From Strigamia acuminata (Eukaryota; Arthropoda; Chilopoda; Geophilomorpha; Linotaeniidae), in contig OX442314.1 in the NCBI GenBank assembly GCA_949358305.1, forward strand, positions 37,731,211 to 37,795,210: a stretch of 64,000 nucleotides of DNA. The letters are read 5' to 3'. Numbering within the stretch: the stretch's first letter is position 1; the number at the start of each line of letters is the position of its first letter. The notes under the pieces are model-generated. The model ran no database searches. It saw only the letters and a program-made list of their open reading frames with translations, and was not told the DNA's origin. Below, piece after piece: positions 1 through 9,964 of this stretch. The translations under genes and the position numbers were made by a program.

Positions 1-77
1 TATCTGAATGCACACACTTATGCATTGCAACACATCTAAAGAATCTGTGTAGATCACCACTCTTTCGTGTCTACAGT

Positions 78-386
78 CTAACAGGCTGCAGTGTTGGAAG
101 CAGGAGCAAGCCCAAATTTTAGCAAAAAGGTGTGCTGGTTTTCTTCTACCGCTACAGCTGCACAACTAGAAATGTTAATTTCAGCACTGCTTGTAGCCAT
201 AATTAAGAGCCTGATGTGATTCTTGACTTCTGATGGTAACGGGTTAACGTTGAATCCACCTTGGCTTCTAATTTTGGTAAAGAAATTCAAATTCTCCAAG
301 CAGTCTTGATTAAACCAACTTGTAAGTGCCTTGGACGGTTTGGCAGTACTTATACAATCCATGAAGAGATTCGATTGATGTAACAA
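78..386 (-). pseudogene. P-element-like (THAP9-type) transposase, C-terminal remnant
   Basis: A 102-codon open stretch reads like the end of P-element/THAP9 transposases. It has the 'QDCLENLNFFTKIRSQGGFN' segment, which corresponds to the family's conserved block around 'QD-LEN-F--IR--GG-N-NP', followed by the short helical tail. There is no complete transposase upstream; weaker pieces in the same orientation continue to about 1.8 kb. DNA between the pieces (about 400-1150) is non-coding, so the copy is broken. The family cuts and pastes DNA with an RNase H-like fold; none of its catalytic acidic residues are in this piece. A domesticated exon is possible but nothing here supports it. Confidence 0.6.
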
Positions 387-395
387 AACCTTTCT

Positions 396-710
396 GGAAT
401 GTTTTTCGTGGTTTCTTTTATCTTTATCATGCGCTTGAATTACTTAGGCCTAAATATCTTCATATATTTTTACTTTGTATCCAGTTTTTGCGGCCAATTT
501 TGTTTACAATGACGACAATGCAATGAAATTCGGGCAAAACGGGTAAATTTTAATTTAATTAAATTAATTTAATAGTTTAGTTTAATCACAGACTATTAGT
601 GCTTGTTTTTATTCATTATTTACCACAAGTTCCGTTAGTTTTTCGTGGTTTCTTTTATCTTTATCGTGCGCTTAAATTATTTAGGCCTAAATATCTACAT
701 ATTTCAATTT
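396..710. repeat. Pair of direct repeats of about 70 bp (396-475 and 637-705)
   Basis: Both blocks contain 'TTTTCGTGGTTTCTTTTATC' followed by a '...CGCTT-AATTA-TTAGGCCTAAATATCT-CATAT' stretch with a few differences. A third, more diverged relative occurs near 23,645-23,705 inside the Helitron debris ('TTTAGGCCTACATATTTTTT'). They look like ends or internal pieces of one dispersed element. No coding sequence is seen. Confidence 0.55.
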
Positions 711-889
711 TAATTTATAATTACTTATTTATAATTAGCCTTATTTTTTGTACATTGGGTGTAGGAATTGTTTTACAAATTTGTACTGTATGTTAAATGT
801 TTTATTTTTTTTTTTTAGATTTTCATAGTCAGCTAAAGCCACAACACCATTGAAGGACAATGAATAGAAAACATTACTGAAGACTGAAA

Positions 890-1040
890 GTAATATTATA
901 CTCCAGGACCCAGAATTGGCGATTTAAAAAGAAAGGCACTGTGGCTAAATTTAGTTTTTCAGGTCACGAGTGATAGCTGTCGTTTACAGCTTAAACGTGG
1001 TGTAAGCTTTTTTTGGTGCTTTTTTTTAGATTTTTTTTTA
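890..1040 (+). repeat. Fragment of the dispersed unit also found at 58.2 and 60.1 kb
   Basis: The order of motifs is a cut-down copy of the units near 58,200-58,360 and 60,110-60,260: a GGCACT-GG stretch, 'AAAGAAAGGCA', a TCACGAGT-TTA block, 'CAGCT-AAACGTGGT' and 'AAGCTTTTTTTGGTG'. No coding potential is evident. Confidence 0.5.
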
Positions 1041-1149
1041 TGTAAATATTCGCGCTGTATTTTATTTTGTGTGGGAAATTTGTTTTTGAAATTTTTTTAG
1101 GCATTTATATTTAATGGACTTGTTTTTTCCTACACAAAGTTTGGTCACT

Positions 1150-1800
1150 AGCTCGCTTCAGCAATTCCAGCCAGGCATTAGTTTTGATTGGTGAATTTTA
1201 TTCCAAATGCCGCCATTTTTCTCATCAACAGTCATGTGAGAATTTAGGACATCAAAGTCATCATTAACAATTTTGCTAAAATCAGCCAATTTGTCACCGT
1301 GATAAGTCTGCCTTTGATGTCCTATTAGAGAAAAGCTGGGCTGATGGGGTTACTATACTTTACAATCACTTTTGCAGGATCATCCTGCAAAGAATCGCAC
1401 CAAATTCATGCATAGGACCCTGCAGGAATTGCTGCCTTATCACTTGTGCAGGTCCAATCCAGCATACAGAGTAATTGTTACTGCAATTATCACTACTGCT
1501 GGATCTCCTGATGAGCAAAGTGGACCAGTGTAACCCCGCTCCCCTGTTGCCCACAGCATCCACGTGCCTAAGCCGATCAAAATTATTCAATCACTAGACA
1601 AAATGTTATTCTTGAATAAACAGAAAATCTTATACCAAAAGCTCCTTCAGAGATCGGGTGAGAAGGATGATGTCGGTGTATGAGCAAATTTACCCATTTC
1701 ACCAGGTACCTTGCTCCAGGCCAGCATGGCCACTTTTGTCTCACCAAATGATTTCACCTTGTTTTGTAAGTTTGCATCAGTAAACATTTATTTTGTTATT
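1150..1800 (-). pseudogene. Probable internal fragments of the same P-like transposase
   Basis: Read on the minus strand, 1180-1300 gives an open segment with 'FSKIVNDDFDVLNSHM', which resembles the internal region of P/THAP9 transposases where a conserved aspartate-rich helix precedes 'D-LN'. A second open piece (about 1610-1790) lies further N-terminal in the right order. Neither contains a clear catalytic motif, and stops and frame changes separate them. Order and orientation agree with the C-terminal remnant at 78-386, so I read the whole as one decayed element. Confidence 0.3.
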
Positions 1801-3200
1801 CTATTAGTAGTTTATGGTCTGGCACGTATGTTTAAGTGCCAGGCACGTCCATAACATCAATTATGCATCCAAAACGAGTGGCGCTTATTTTCGTACGGTA
1901 CATCTCGCACGACATTTGGACGGCATTACGTACGGCACTCACTCTCGAACATCGCGCACGGCAACACGTGTCAATTCCAACTGCTCTAACTCGCGCATCA
2001 CGCAAAAACGGCATGTTGGGCTCAATCTCACTTGCTGTGAGATTCTATGCTTCCACACCGTGTCGGTACTGTAAAATACCGACCCAAAAACCCACAGAGG
2101 AGGAGGACCAGTCCCAGGAGGAGAATCAAGCGGAGGACCAGGAGAAGAAGCGCTCACCACTGCCATCGTCATCGCCAAAGCATCAGGTTGCGTCAGATGA
2201 AGAAATGAAATTGGTCTACGGCCTCATGCTAGCAGTCGCAGGGTCGAAGGCCAGATTTGGCTCATCGAAATCGCCGATGCTTTGTGGCTATCTAACGAGG
2301 ATATATCGACGACCAGACCTGACTCGGCTGTGAGGCGATTCAAAGTATCCAAGTCATGACCTGTTCACAAGCGTGTTCAGTGTTATATGCTGTGGCCTGG
2401 ATCTGCTATCTTAGTTTGGATCCAACGCGTATCAAATCCTAAAGATCTGGCCATCATCAACTCTTAGAGCTACGGTATACAGAAAAGTCTAGAAGGAAAT
2501 TCTACCTTTTACGACAGCTTGATGGGATCATTGTCTGATTCAGAGATAGAAATCCGTGGACTTCACACAGGTTTAAGAACATTGAGTTCGAAAAAACGTT
2601 CCAGTTTGATTATCATGTTGTTCCCTCTGATCTTCTATCGGACAAGTCTATATTATCCCTGACAAAGACAACTGGATTTATGAATATGACTTACAGGCTT
2701 ATATAGAAGAAAATATGGGCCATTTCCCCGTCGACCTCTTATTAGGTTAGATTACTTACTCAAAGACTCAGTAGATATTAAGGACATAAATTGATAGACA
2801 CTATAATATACAGCGAGTACCAAACTCTTGAAAAATCATGGCAGCAGTAGCCGAAGAAAGAGAGTTCAAAGATAAGAATGCTCGGTTCATCGGTAAACTG
2901 AAGTGCGTTTATATAAGACAACATAAAAACATAGCCAAGTCTGTGTTCAAGTACATCAGAGTCACAAAGATGGCGGATCCCCTAAATGATTGTGTTTTAT
3001 TCGTTCTAACAGACGGAATCCAGGTCAAAAGGCGAGCCGACAAAGTTAGGAATCGAGGTTGGATATTGACTAGCTAACGGTTCGTCCGCCAATACCGATA
3101 CGCCCAGGTAAGAGATGAAATTCAGATAATATTTTATTCACTAAATATTCTGATAAAATCCCATTATATCTCTCATCAGCACACGGTCGTCTGCCTAAGC
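1800..3200. other. No recognisable gene; two unassigned open frames on the plus strand
   Basis: Two plus-strand open frames stand out. One, ending at 2333, has an acidic Glu/Gln-rich middle (about 2090-2150) and no ATG at its 5' limit. The other, 2838-3077, is a 79-codon frame from an ATG, rich in Lys/Arg. I recognise neither. Both could be chance frames in repeat DNA. I see no RNA gene or clear promoter here. Confidence 0.3.
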
Positions 3201-3225
3201 TAGACTGATGGGCCGAACAGTTTTG

Positions 3226-3407
3226 TATTCAGTTTTTATTCAAATGTTTTGTATTCAGTTCTTATTCAAATGTTTTCTATTCAGTTCTTATTCAAATGTT
3301 TTCTATTCAGTTCTTATTCAAATGTTTTGTATTCAGTTCTTATTCAAATGTTTTCTATTCAGTTCTTATTCAAATGTTTTCTATTCAGTTCTTATTCAAA
3401 TGTTTTC
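3226..3407. repeat. 26-bp minisatellite, 7 copies
   Basis: Seven head-to-tail 26-bp units each begin TATTCAG and end CAAATGTTTT followed by C or G. The only changes are the last base and one T/C in the first unit. Because 26 is not a multiple of 3, any frame through the array cycles through three repeating peptides, so the long open frame over it is not evidence of a gene. High identity suggests recent expansion. Confidence 0.95.
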
Positions 3408-3704
3408 GATAAATGTGTTCTATTCATTTCCAGTTCAATGTCCTATTCAAACGTTTAAATTGCTTTCATGCTATTTCGTAATTGAGGGGATACTGGAGTG
3501 TTTGGCACTCCATTCTCCTTGATTGATAATTTGTGACGCAGGCTTTGCACAGCTCGGACTATGTTTTTTCTTGAATAAAACACTTACCGGCATACAAATC
3601 TCCTACAAGCAACTGGTCACTTTCCTGACTCAATCCATTTTCCATCCAACTGCATTCAACTTCAATCCATACAAATACAAGCAAGGAACACATCACTTAC
3701 AAAT

Positions 3705-4560
3705 AGGGATTCTACCTACGATTAGTATTTTAGCAATCCAAATTACAGGGATGCCAAGCCAGGGTTTTGTGAGCATACACCGGTTCCACATACTTTAAAA
3801 AAATGCAAATGCCACATTCATGAAGGATGTGGGCTTACAATACAATAAGCGAATGTGACAGAAATTTTCAAATGACCAGAGCTCTCTTCTGGTTCAACTG
3901 AGATAAGTCATGTGCTCAGTTTATCCAGGGGTGACCACGTGGAGGTAGAGAGTTGGATTTTACACCCCCTAAATAAAAAATAAATCATCCATGAATAAAC
4001 ATGGCGCAGCAAAAGACAAGCAATTCAACAGAATTATAGAAAATTAAAAATAAGCACGAGAAATCAAATCAATCGATCGATCAACCTTTGGCCGTTAAAA
4101 TTGTCAATTTTAGTGGAAAATATTTACCAAAATGTTAGCCCAAAAATAACATTTGAATTATATTGACGTATTTGCGGCTAGACGTGTCCAAAATGTACCC
4201 AAAATAAAATTGATAGTTGGTGGAGTTTATCGATACCGGTACCTGAATGGTTTTTCGTATTGCGCGGATGAAATTAACGAAATTCTATCAAAAGCCACCT
4301 CCAACAATAATTCTAACTACACACAGAAAAACAAACGGCCCCTAAAGAAGAAAGAAGATAACTGTGAATAATGAGAACGAAATTAAACTTAAAAATGTAT
4401 CTGATAAGACATCTTTACCATTACCACCACGGAACCACAACGACAAGCCTTGGAAATGTCTACGGGGTTCACAAGAGGAAGCACACAGATTTGCTGTTCG
4501 AGAGAGAACAAATCTACGTTCATAAGCTGTGCCCTTGCAACGCTCTGTGGTAAAAACTGT
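3705..4560 (+). repeat. Dispersed element, subfamily A, copy A1
   Basis: This is close to identical over long stretches to 25,680-26,700 (copy A2) and more distantly related to 44,085-45,220 (B1) and 61,045-62,060 (B2). It opens with 'GGGATTCTACCTACGATT', then a short hairpin (CCACATTC ... GATGTGG) and the block at 3870-3965 that is best conserved among all four copies. The tail (about 4150-4550) carries a 'TATCGATACCGGTACCTGAA' stretch. Small open frames in the tail are not conserved in reading frame between copies. It could be a SINE-like or other non-autonomous element. Confidence 0.7.
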
Positions 4561-4669
4561 ACCTTCAACCTTAGACGAACACTAATTGATTTATATTTTC
4601 AAAAATGGATTTTCTCTGCTTAAATATGCATTTTTACTCCTAAATAATAGATCTAAACGACTACCTTCT

Positions 4670-5100
4670 TCCCCCGAATATAACACCATGGTGTTGTATT
4701 CGAGTTTTGCTCAAAATGGCAAGTTTGAAACATTGAGCAAGAATTCGAATATAACACCACTTCAGCTATAACACCATGGTGTTATATTTGGATACACTCC
4801 CATGGTGTTATATTCGAATTTTTTATTGTTTTCGAATACAACGTCATGGTGTTATATTCGAATTTATATAGAAAACTGTGAAAGACATACAGTGTACGCT
4901 TCCAAAACGCTACGGAAACAGCACACGTACGTTTTCATTGAGTTTATTTTTATTGTTATTGTTGTTACTTTAAATAAAACACAAAAAATAAAAACAAACA
5001 AGATATTGTTTGTTTTTTTGATCACAGTTTTCAAGAAATCTTCACAATTTTTTTTTACAAACTTACATGTTATTTGACGAATATAACGCCATGGTGTTGT
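4670..5100. repeat. Cluster of CACCATGGTG palindromes
   Basis: Five times within about 430 bp the sequence forms or half-forms the palindrome built on 'ATAACACCATGGTGTTAT', usually bordered by GAATAT or its complement (about 4677, 4748-4785, 4800, 4845, 5080). Spacers between palindromes are unrelated AT-rich DNA. This is typical of the ends and internal copies of a MITE family. No gene is seen. Confidence 0.7.
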
Positions 5101-5119
5101 AAAAAATGGTTGAAACCAC

Positions 5120-5664
5120 ATTCGAAATTGTCTGAAAAAGTCACTGATTTAATTACAAATCAATTCCTGAAGACAGATGTGCAAATGATGAGTACTCATT
5201 TTCAGACATTTTGGAATGCAGTTGTCAACCATTTTGCACTTAAATTAATCGCATTGAGCAAAATTGGAAATACCTGCAGAATTTATTTGGCAGCCTTGCA
5301 CTTGAATGAAAATGTCCAGAAAGACCAAGAATGTACAAAAAATGGAACATAACTTTCCCAAAGTATAAAAAAGGGCAAAGTGCTGTATATAAAAAGCCCA
5401 CACACAAGTATGTAAAAAAAATTAATGGCAACGGTTAATAAGGTCACAAAAGGCCAAGTGATTTTAAATACATTCATTTTCAATGTTCTCCCGCCGCTTT
5501 GCAGTCGATTTGAGAAGCCTGACTTGTGTTGGAAGCAAAATTTAAAACTCTACAAAGGCAGATCTCTTCTCCCCAAACCTTTTATTTTATCGTTTGATTC
5601 CGATTCCATTTGTAAGTTTTGTCGCCTTTTAATCTTCAAATTAGGAATTAATAACTTAAGATAA
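5120..5664 (+). pseudogene. Possible transposon-derived gene remnant
   Basis: Two open stretches (5074-5352 and 5425-5664) are separated by a stop and frame shift. The first has 'LAALHLNENVQKD' and the second 'PPLCSRFEKPDL'. Both remind me of a repeat-associated uncharacterised protein family common in invertebrate genomes, which pairs an 'ALH-NEN' motif with a downstream 'P-LCS-FE-PDK' motif. That is a recollection of motif style, not a database match. No catalytic motif is visible. Confidence 0.3.
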
Positions 5665-5725
5665 GACACAGACATAAATTGAAAAGTTTTATGAAATTTA
5701 AATTAAAAATTACCAAAAATTTATT

Positions 5726-6931
5726 TTAAATTGCAGCAATGGTTCTCTGGTTCCGACAAAAATACTGCAGATTGGAAGTGTCAAGATCTAACACAATTCT
5801 ATCCAAACCTGCAGGATAGGGGCACCAAAAAAAAAAATCATGCTCGAGTGCATTCTTTGCATCAACTCGCCTCTTTGGATCCAGAATCAACAAACTATCG
5901 ATTAAATCCAAACACAGATCATCTTTAACCCACTTCTTTATCTTCTCCATCGCTCGCAAAGGATCGTCAGAAAAACGCATCACTTTAAACAAAGGCAATT
6001 CCACCACATCGGGCCAATTCTTCGCACAAATTGATCCGCAAAGATTTTGGATCAATTTCAATTGATTCTGCTCGCTCGTCTCCGGAAACAGCGGAGCGCG
6101 AATCCACATTTCGGCCATGATGCACCCGACGCTCCATTGGTCCACCGGAGGCCCATAACTGCAGTCGCCCAGCAACAATTCCGGTGCGCGATACACCTGC
6201 GTCACCACTTCGTTCGTGTAGTTAGGAATTTTTAGCATCGATCTCGCTAGGCCGAAATCTGCAATTTTGAGCACCCCGGTGTCGGTCACGAGAATGTTAT
6301 CCGGTTTCAAATCCCTGTGCAGAATGTTGTTCTCGTGTATGTAGCAGACGCCGTTTAGTAACTGTTTCATGGTGTCTTTAATGGCTGGTAAGGAGAAGTC
6401 GATTTGTTTGTTTTTTAGCAAACCGGACAAGTCGTGGTCGCACAACTCGAGCACCAGATAGAAGAATGTTTTTACTTGGTTTGTCTTGCTTCTTTCAGTC
6501 GCAGTGCAAACCTCGATCAAATTGGTCACGTTTTCGTGTTTGGTTTCTTTTAAGATTTTAATTTCGTTCCAAGCGATCATGGGAAGCCGGCCGTTTGGGC
6601 CTTCCGTCAGTATTTTCTTCAGCGCGACAAACTGCTTCGTTTTTAGGTTTTTGCCTTTGTAAACCACGCCGTACGTTCCTTCGCCGATTTTACTGACTTT
6701 CGCATAATATTTAAACAACCTTCCACAATGAAAGCCATTACTCGTGTTGGTTGCAATTGCCGGTTTTATTTGCGCCGATGCTTGTTCGATGTTTTTGTTC
6801 GTGGAAGACAGAATGTCTATCACGCTTTTGCAAGAGTCGGTGGATTTAGTCAAACGACGACGCTTGGGCTTCGGTGCAACATTAAAGTCAGCGTCCTCTT
6901 CCAAATCGTTTTCTCGTTTTCGTTTGTTCAT
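5726..6931 (-). CDS. Intronless CDK9-like protein kinase (401 aa)
   Basis: A complete Ser/Thr kinase closest to CDK9, the P-TEFb kinase that releases RNA polymerase II from pausing. Start: the first in-frame ATG at 6931; the open frame upstream lacks ATG. Residues 1-30 carry two basic nuclear-signal-like stretches. The kinase domain (about 76-385) shows GEGTYG (83-88), the VALKK lysine, HRDLKPDN, DFG and the T-loop 'NYTNEVVT', whose Thr matches the CDK9 activation site. 'LLNGVCYIH' and 'LCGSI' also match CDK9. Odd points: the cyclin-binding helix signature PITALRE reads PMIAWNE, and the LWYRPPE segment reads QVYRAPE. There are no introns, unlike the ABCA gene nearby. A diverged paralogue is more likely than the standard P-TEFb subunit. 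Confidence 0.9.
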   Translation of the reverse strand: MNKRKRENDLEEDADFNVAPKPKRRRLTKSTDSCKSVIDILSSTNKNIEQASAQIKPAIATNTSNGFHCGRLFKYYAKVSKIGEGTYGVVYKGKNLKTKQFVALKKILTEGPNGRLPMIAWNEIKILKETKHENVTNLIEVCTATERSKTNQVKTFFYLVLELCDHDLSGLLKNKQIDFSLPAIKDTMKQLLNGVCYIHENNILHRDLKPDNILVTDTGVLKIADFGLARSMLKIPNYTNEVVTQVYRAPELLLGDCSYGPPVDQWSVGCIMAEMWIRAPLFPETSEQNQLKLIQNLCGSICAKNWPDVVELPLFKVMRFSDDPLRAMEKIKKWVKDDLCLDLIDSLLILDPKRRVDAKNALEHDFFFWCPYPAGLDRIVLDLDTSNLQYFCRNQRTIAAI

Positions 6932-7029
6932 TACGTTTCGTGATTCCAATTGAATAGAAAATCAAAATCGAAGGAGAATACAAATGCAAAGCAAATGTAA
7001 CTCGTATGAAGATATTTAATAGTTGACAG

Positions 7030-7124
7030 ATTTATATACCAATACAGTATGTACGTCGCAAAAACGTTCACGTCCGTGTTAAGTTATCGCGACGTACACG
7101 TCCGTGTTGCGTTATCGCGATATA
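7030..7124 (-). promoter_or_regulatory. Putative promoter of the CDK9-like gene with a 28-bp tandem repeat
   Basis: On the minus strand a GGTATATAAA TATA box lies at about 7031-7040, roughly 100 nt upstream of the ATG. Just upstream are ACGT-rich motifs (GAACGTTT, GCGACGTAC) and two adjacent 28-bp units at 7069-7096 and 7097-7124. Each unit contains CACGTCCGTGTT and GTTATCGCGA and they differ at few positions. ACGT motifs recur upstream of the other intronless genes. Function is inferred from position only. Confidence 0.55.
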
Positions 7125-7159
7125 CACGATCGGGAGATAGGTTCTTGCGCTTTCCGAAT

Positions 7160-7935
7160 ACAATTTCAAAGCAATACATCGGCATGGGGCACGTCGATGC
7201 TCTGAGTATAAACGCGGAACCGATAAACGGAGTTGAAGCGACGTTTTCGAGTTAATCAAATTAAATTTTTAGAAGGCGATTGGCTCGTAGCAGCGCAGGG
7301 AAGCGACCCCGAGTGCAAAGAGATGAGAGATGCGCTTCTAACGACCGACGAGAGTTCATTGGACGAGCGAATACGACACAAGATCCGAGGATACAAAGTT
7401 AAGCGCGGACACGTTTATTTCGAATTAGTGAAAAACGGGCGACGAAGATACGTGCTGTATTTGCCAAGAATGATGCGAAGACAGATAGTACACGAAGTAC
7501 ACGACGACGGACATGCGCACCCAGGAGTAGATGCAACGATCGAGGCGATTTTAAAGGGGTCTTGGTTCCCCAAAAGGAGGAACTTCGTCAAATCGATTAT
7601 TGGGGCGTGCGTGACGTGTTTAATGGGAAAAGAACCGGGAGGAAGGCGTGCGGGGAAATTAAATATTATCGAAAGAAGGAAAGTGCCATTTCACACGGTT
7701 CATCTGGACCACGTAGGACCTTTCCCGAAGAGCGGCAACGGGTATCGGCACATCTTAGTGGCTGTGTGTAATTTTTCGAAATTGGTGTTTCTGATGCCGG
7801 TGAAATCAACGAACGCGATCACCACGTGCAGAGAGATTCGAAAGTTGTGCGCGCGGATGTGGATTCCAACGAGAATTATCGAGGAACGGCGTTTACCAAC
7901 ACATTGTTTACGCAGATGTGCGAGGAGGTATAATT
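7160..7935 (+). pseudogene. Gypsy-type LTR retrotransposon fragment (RNase H end plus integrase)
   Basis: The left part encodes 'MGHVDALS', the usual end of a Gypsy RNase H region. It is followed by an integrase H2C2 zinc site (residues in 'HEVHDDGHAHPGV' through 'ACVTC') and the first catalytic Asp in 'HLDHVGPFPKSGNGYRHIL'. Near 7885 the frame shifts; continuation is seen in another frame as 'GTAFTNTLFTQMCEE', where the second catalytic Asp region should be. Everything downstream is lost at about 7935. No LTRs are seen. It directly abuts the CDK9-like promoter region. Confidence 0.8.
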
Positions 7936-8283
7936 ATTTTGGTGATATAATTATTTTGGTGGTAAAATTATTTTAGTGATAGAATTATTTTAATGATAGA
8001 CTTGTGTATTAGTGATAGTGTAATAATGAGAGTTTTGCGAGAAGCCGCGTGAGGATTGTTGCAAGAAGGCAGGAGGCGGACATATTGGAATTGCATGGAA
8101 AGAGACGTTTTACGTAGAGCCGGAGACGAGTTATCTGATCAAAGTGTGTTGCCGTTGTGCAAGATCGAGTCTCGTTTACTAAACCAGGGGTTTTATGGTC
8201 GTAGGACTTGTTTATCTCGCCGTCCTCGTCGTAGGGCAGTGAGGAGTGGCGCCCAACCCACGCATAATTACAACATAATTATT
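7935..8283. other. Unassigned DNA beginning with AATTATTTTGGTGAT repeats
   Basis: Four imperfect copies of a TAATTATTTT(G/A)(G/A)TGATA unit run from about 7929 to 8000, and the same unit reappears at 8521-8550 on the far side of the MITE. A short open frame at 8056-8322 has no recognisable domain. No gene is assigned. Confidence 0.4.
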
Positions 8284-8521
8284 GGCAGAATGACACTTTA
8301 CGGGCGACCCGACCTGACCTAACCTAACCTCGACAAGATGTACCGTCCACAAAATGAACGATTTAATTCCACTGTCGACTAAACGACAGTCGACTAAACG
8401 ACAGTCGACTAAACGACAGTCGACTAAACGATCTGACCCGGATATATATAGGTTAGGTCAGGTTAGGTTAGGTCAGGTTAGGTTAGGTCAGGTCGGGTCG
8501 CCCGTAAAGTGTCATTCTGCC
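8284..8521. mobile_element. MITE with telomere-like (TTAGG/TCAGG) inverted arms
   Basis: The left arm starts 'GGCAGAATGACACTTTACGG' and runs into CCTGACCTAACC-type repeats. The right arm (about 8450-8521) is its inverted complement with TTAGG and TCAGG units. Between the arms are four 15-bp units of ACAGTCGACTAAACG (8371-8430, the first unit with one change). The element is about 240 bp with TA-rich flanks and no coding capacity. It resembles a MITE that has amplified telomere-like motifs; it is not a telomere, since unique DNA and genes lie on both sides. Confidence 0.75.
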
Positions 8522-8572
8522 TAATTATTTTGGTGATATAATTATTTTGATGAACCCAAAGATGATGGGAAA

Positions 8573-8930
8573 ATGAATTCAAATGAATCTGCGGTTTCGG
8601 GAATATTAACATCAGGAGGTAGCCATTCCCGATTGGAAGAAGTCATGGCTGTGCTTGATGTGTCAGTTATGACAAAACAAACACACTCATGTTCACATTC
8701 CTTTCGACTTAAACAACACATGAAACCACAAGAAAAACTTGTGGTTTATCTTGCAATCGATGTGGGAATTTGAAAAATTAATTTAAAAATTCATACCAGA
8801 GAAAAACCATGTAATTGCTATTTGTGTGCCTTCTCTTCGACTCGAAGTGAGGATTTAAATAAACATTTATTAACCCACAGAATAGAAAACAATTCAAGTG
8901 CTATTTGTGTGAATATTCCAATATTCTTAA
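8573..8930 (+). pseudogene. Mutator-domain fragment followed by degenerate C2H2 zinc fingers
   Basis: The first about 34 codons contain 'AVSGILTSGGSHSRLEEVMA' and then 'LDVSVMTKQTH', matching the style of the Mutator-like transposase domain of animals ('A-LG-I--G----LEE-----VP-M----F'). The frame then runs into finger-like pieces: HSCSHSFRLKQHM and, in another frame at about 8790-8880, 'REKPCNCYLCAFSSTRSEDL' then NKHLLTH, a typical linker and C2H2 finger. Frame changes and stops show it is not a functional gene. Confidence 0.4.
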
Positions 8931-9000
8931 ATTCAAAATGGTTTAATTTCTGTTTTTATTGGTGTATTAATGCATTTCAATTTGATTTTTAAAAATAACT

Positions 9001-9117
9001 ACCGTACTACATCGAATAAACGCCGGGGCTTTTATTAATTTTCCCGATTCGTTTCTCCCGGCGTTTAAATGAGTCCCGCCTATTTGAACCTGGCGTTTAT
9101 TCGGGGCAGAACGGTAT
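9001..9117. mobile_element. Short MITE with CGAATAAACGCC inverted ends
   Basis: 'ATCGAATAAACGCCGGGGC' near the left end is matched in inverted orientation by 'CTGGCGTTTATTCGGGGC' near the right end, with a TACCGTACT/ACGGTAT periphery. The unit is about 117 bp and non-coding, which fits a small MITE. Confidence 0.6.
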
Positions 9118-9119
9118 TA

Positions 9120-9960
9120 TATAAATATTTTTTATCAGAATTCCTTTCGACTGGATCGAAAATTGTAAAAAATATTTCTGGTAAAAAAAATAATGTTGAA
9201 TGGAATCCTGCTTACCACGAATAACGTGTTATTATTTCTGCATTCATTTATGTATTTATGCGTTGAAAGTTCTGTATTTGAAATTGCATTTTGTATTCAA
9301 CTAAACTTAAAGAAAACTGAAACTTGTTTTAATTTGTTTCATCCACAAAACAAAATCTGCCGTTACTGTATATTTTTCTCATTTCATTTCCAATTTATTA
9401 TTTCTTCCCAAAACTTGTAAAAATTGAAAATAAAAACTGTTTTTTTTTTCTAATTTTATTTCAAATGACATTTTGTTTTTGTTTTTCAAGTACTCATGAG
9501 ACTTTCAGACTCTGGATATTCATAGTCTGAAATTTCAGGTCGTCACGCCGCAAACGAAATGATTCCACCTGTCTGTTTGGCTGTGTCATTCCGTGCGCGG
9601 AAATTGTTTGGTGCACACAATCCGTGCATGTGTTGTAATTACAAATGGCAACCACTTTTAAAAAAATATTGTAGTTTGATTGTGCAAAATAAATGGATTT
9701 ATTAATAATTAATAATAAAATAAATTAACCAGTCAATGGGGTGGTATATATACATAGAAATAATCACGAGAAACTGATTTGTTTTATAATTGCCTTGCAT
9801 AATCATGAGAAACTGATCGGTTTTCTGCATAATTCGAGTATTTTAATTTTTTTTATCTTTTTGAAACATCGTTTATAGTTCTCAAATGATTCCATTATAC
9901 TAATTAACAGTCCATAATGTTTGCTCAAACACTACCAAAAAACAAAAACAAATAAAATTC
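9120..9960. other. AT-rich intergenic DNA
   Basis: I see no gene, RNA or clear repeat here. A short plus-strand open frame (9193-9420) is AT-driven and has no recognisable motif. The stretch is 3' of NSRP1. Confidence 0.5.
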
Positions 9961-9964
9961 TCCG

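Noticed and set aside
3208-3522. Open frame of 104 codons with a repeating Phe/Ser/Tyr-rich peptide
   Set aside because: It is the translation of the 26-bp minisatellite, which is open in all three plus frames.
3870-3965. snRNA or 5S rRNA gene in the conserved block
   Set aside because: I compared it by eye with U1, U2, U4, U5, U6, U12 and 5S features and found no match; it is listed as an unassigned conserved block.
8284-8521. True interstitial telomere or chromosome end
   Set aside because: The repeat units are arms of an inverted-repeat element with unique DNA on both sides.
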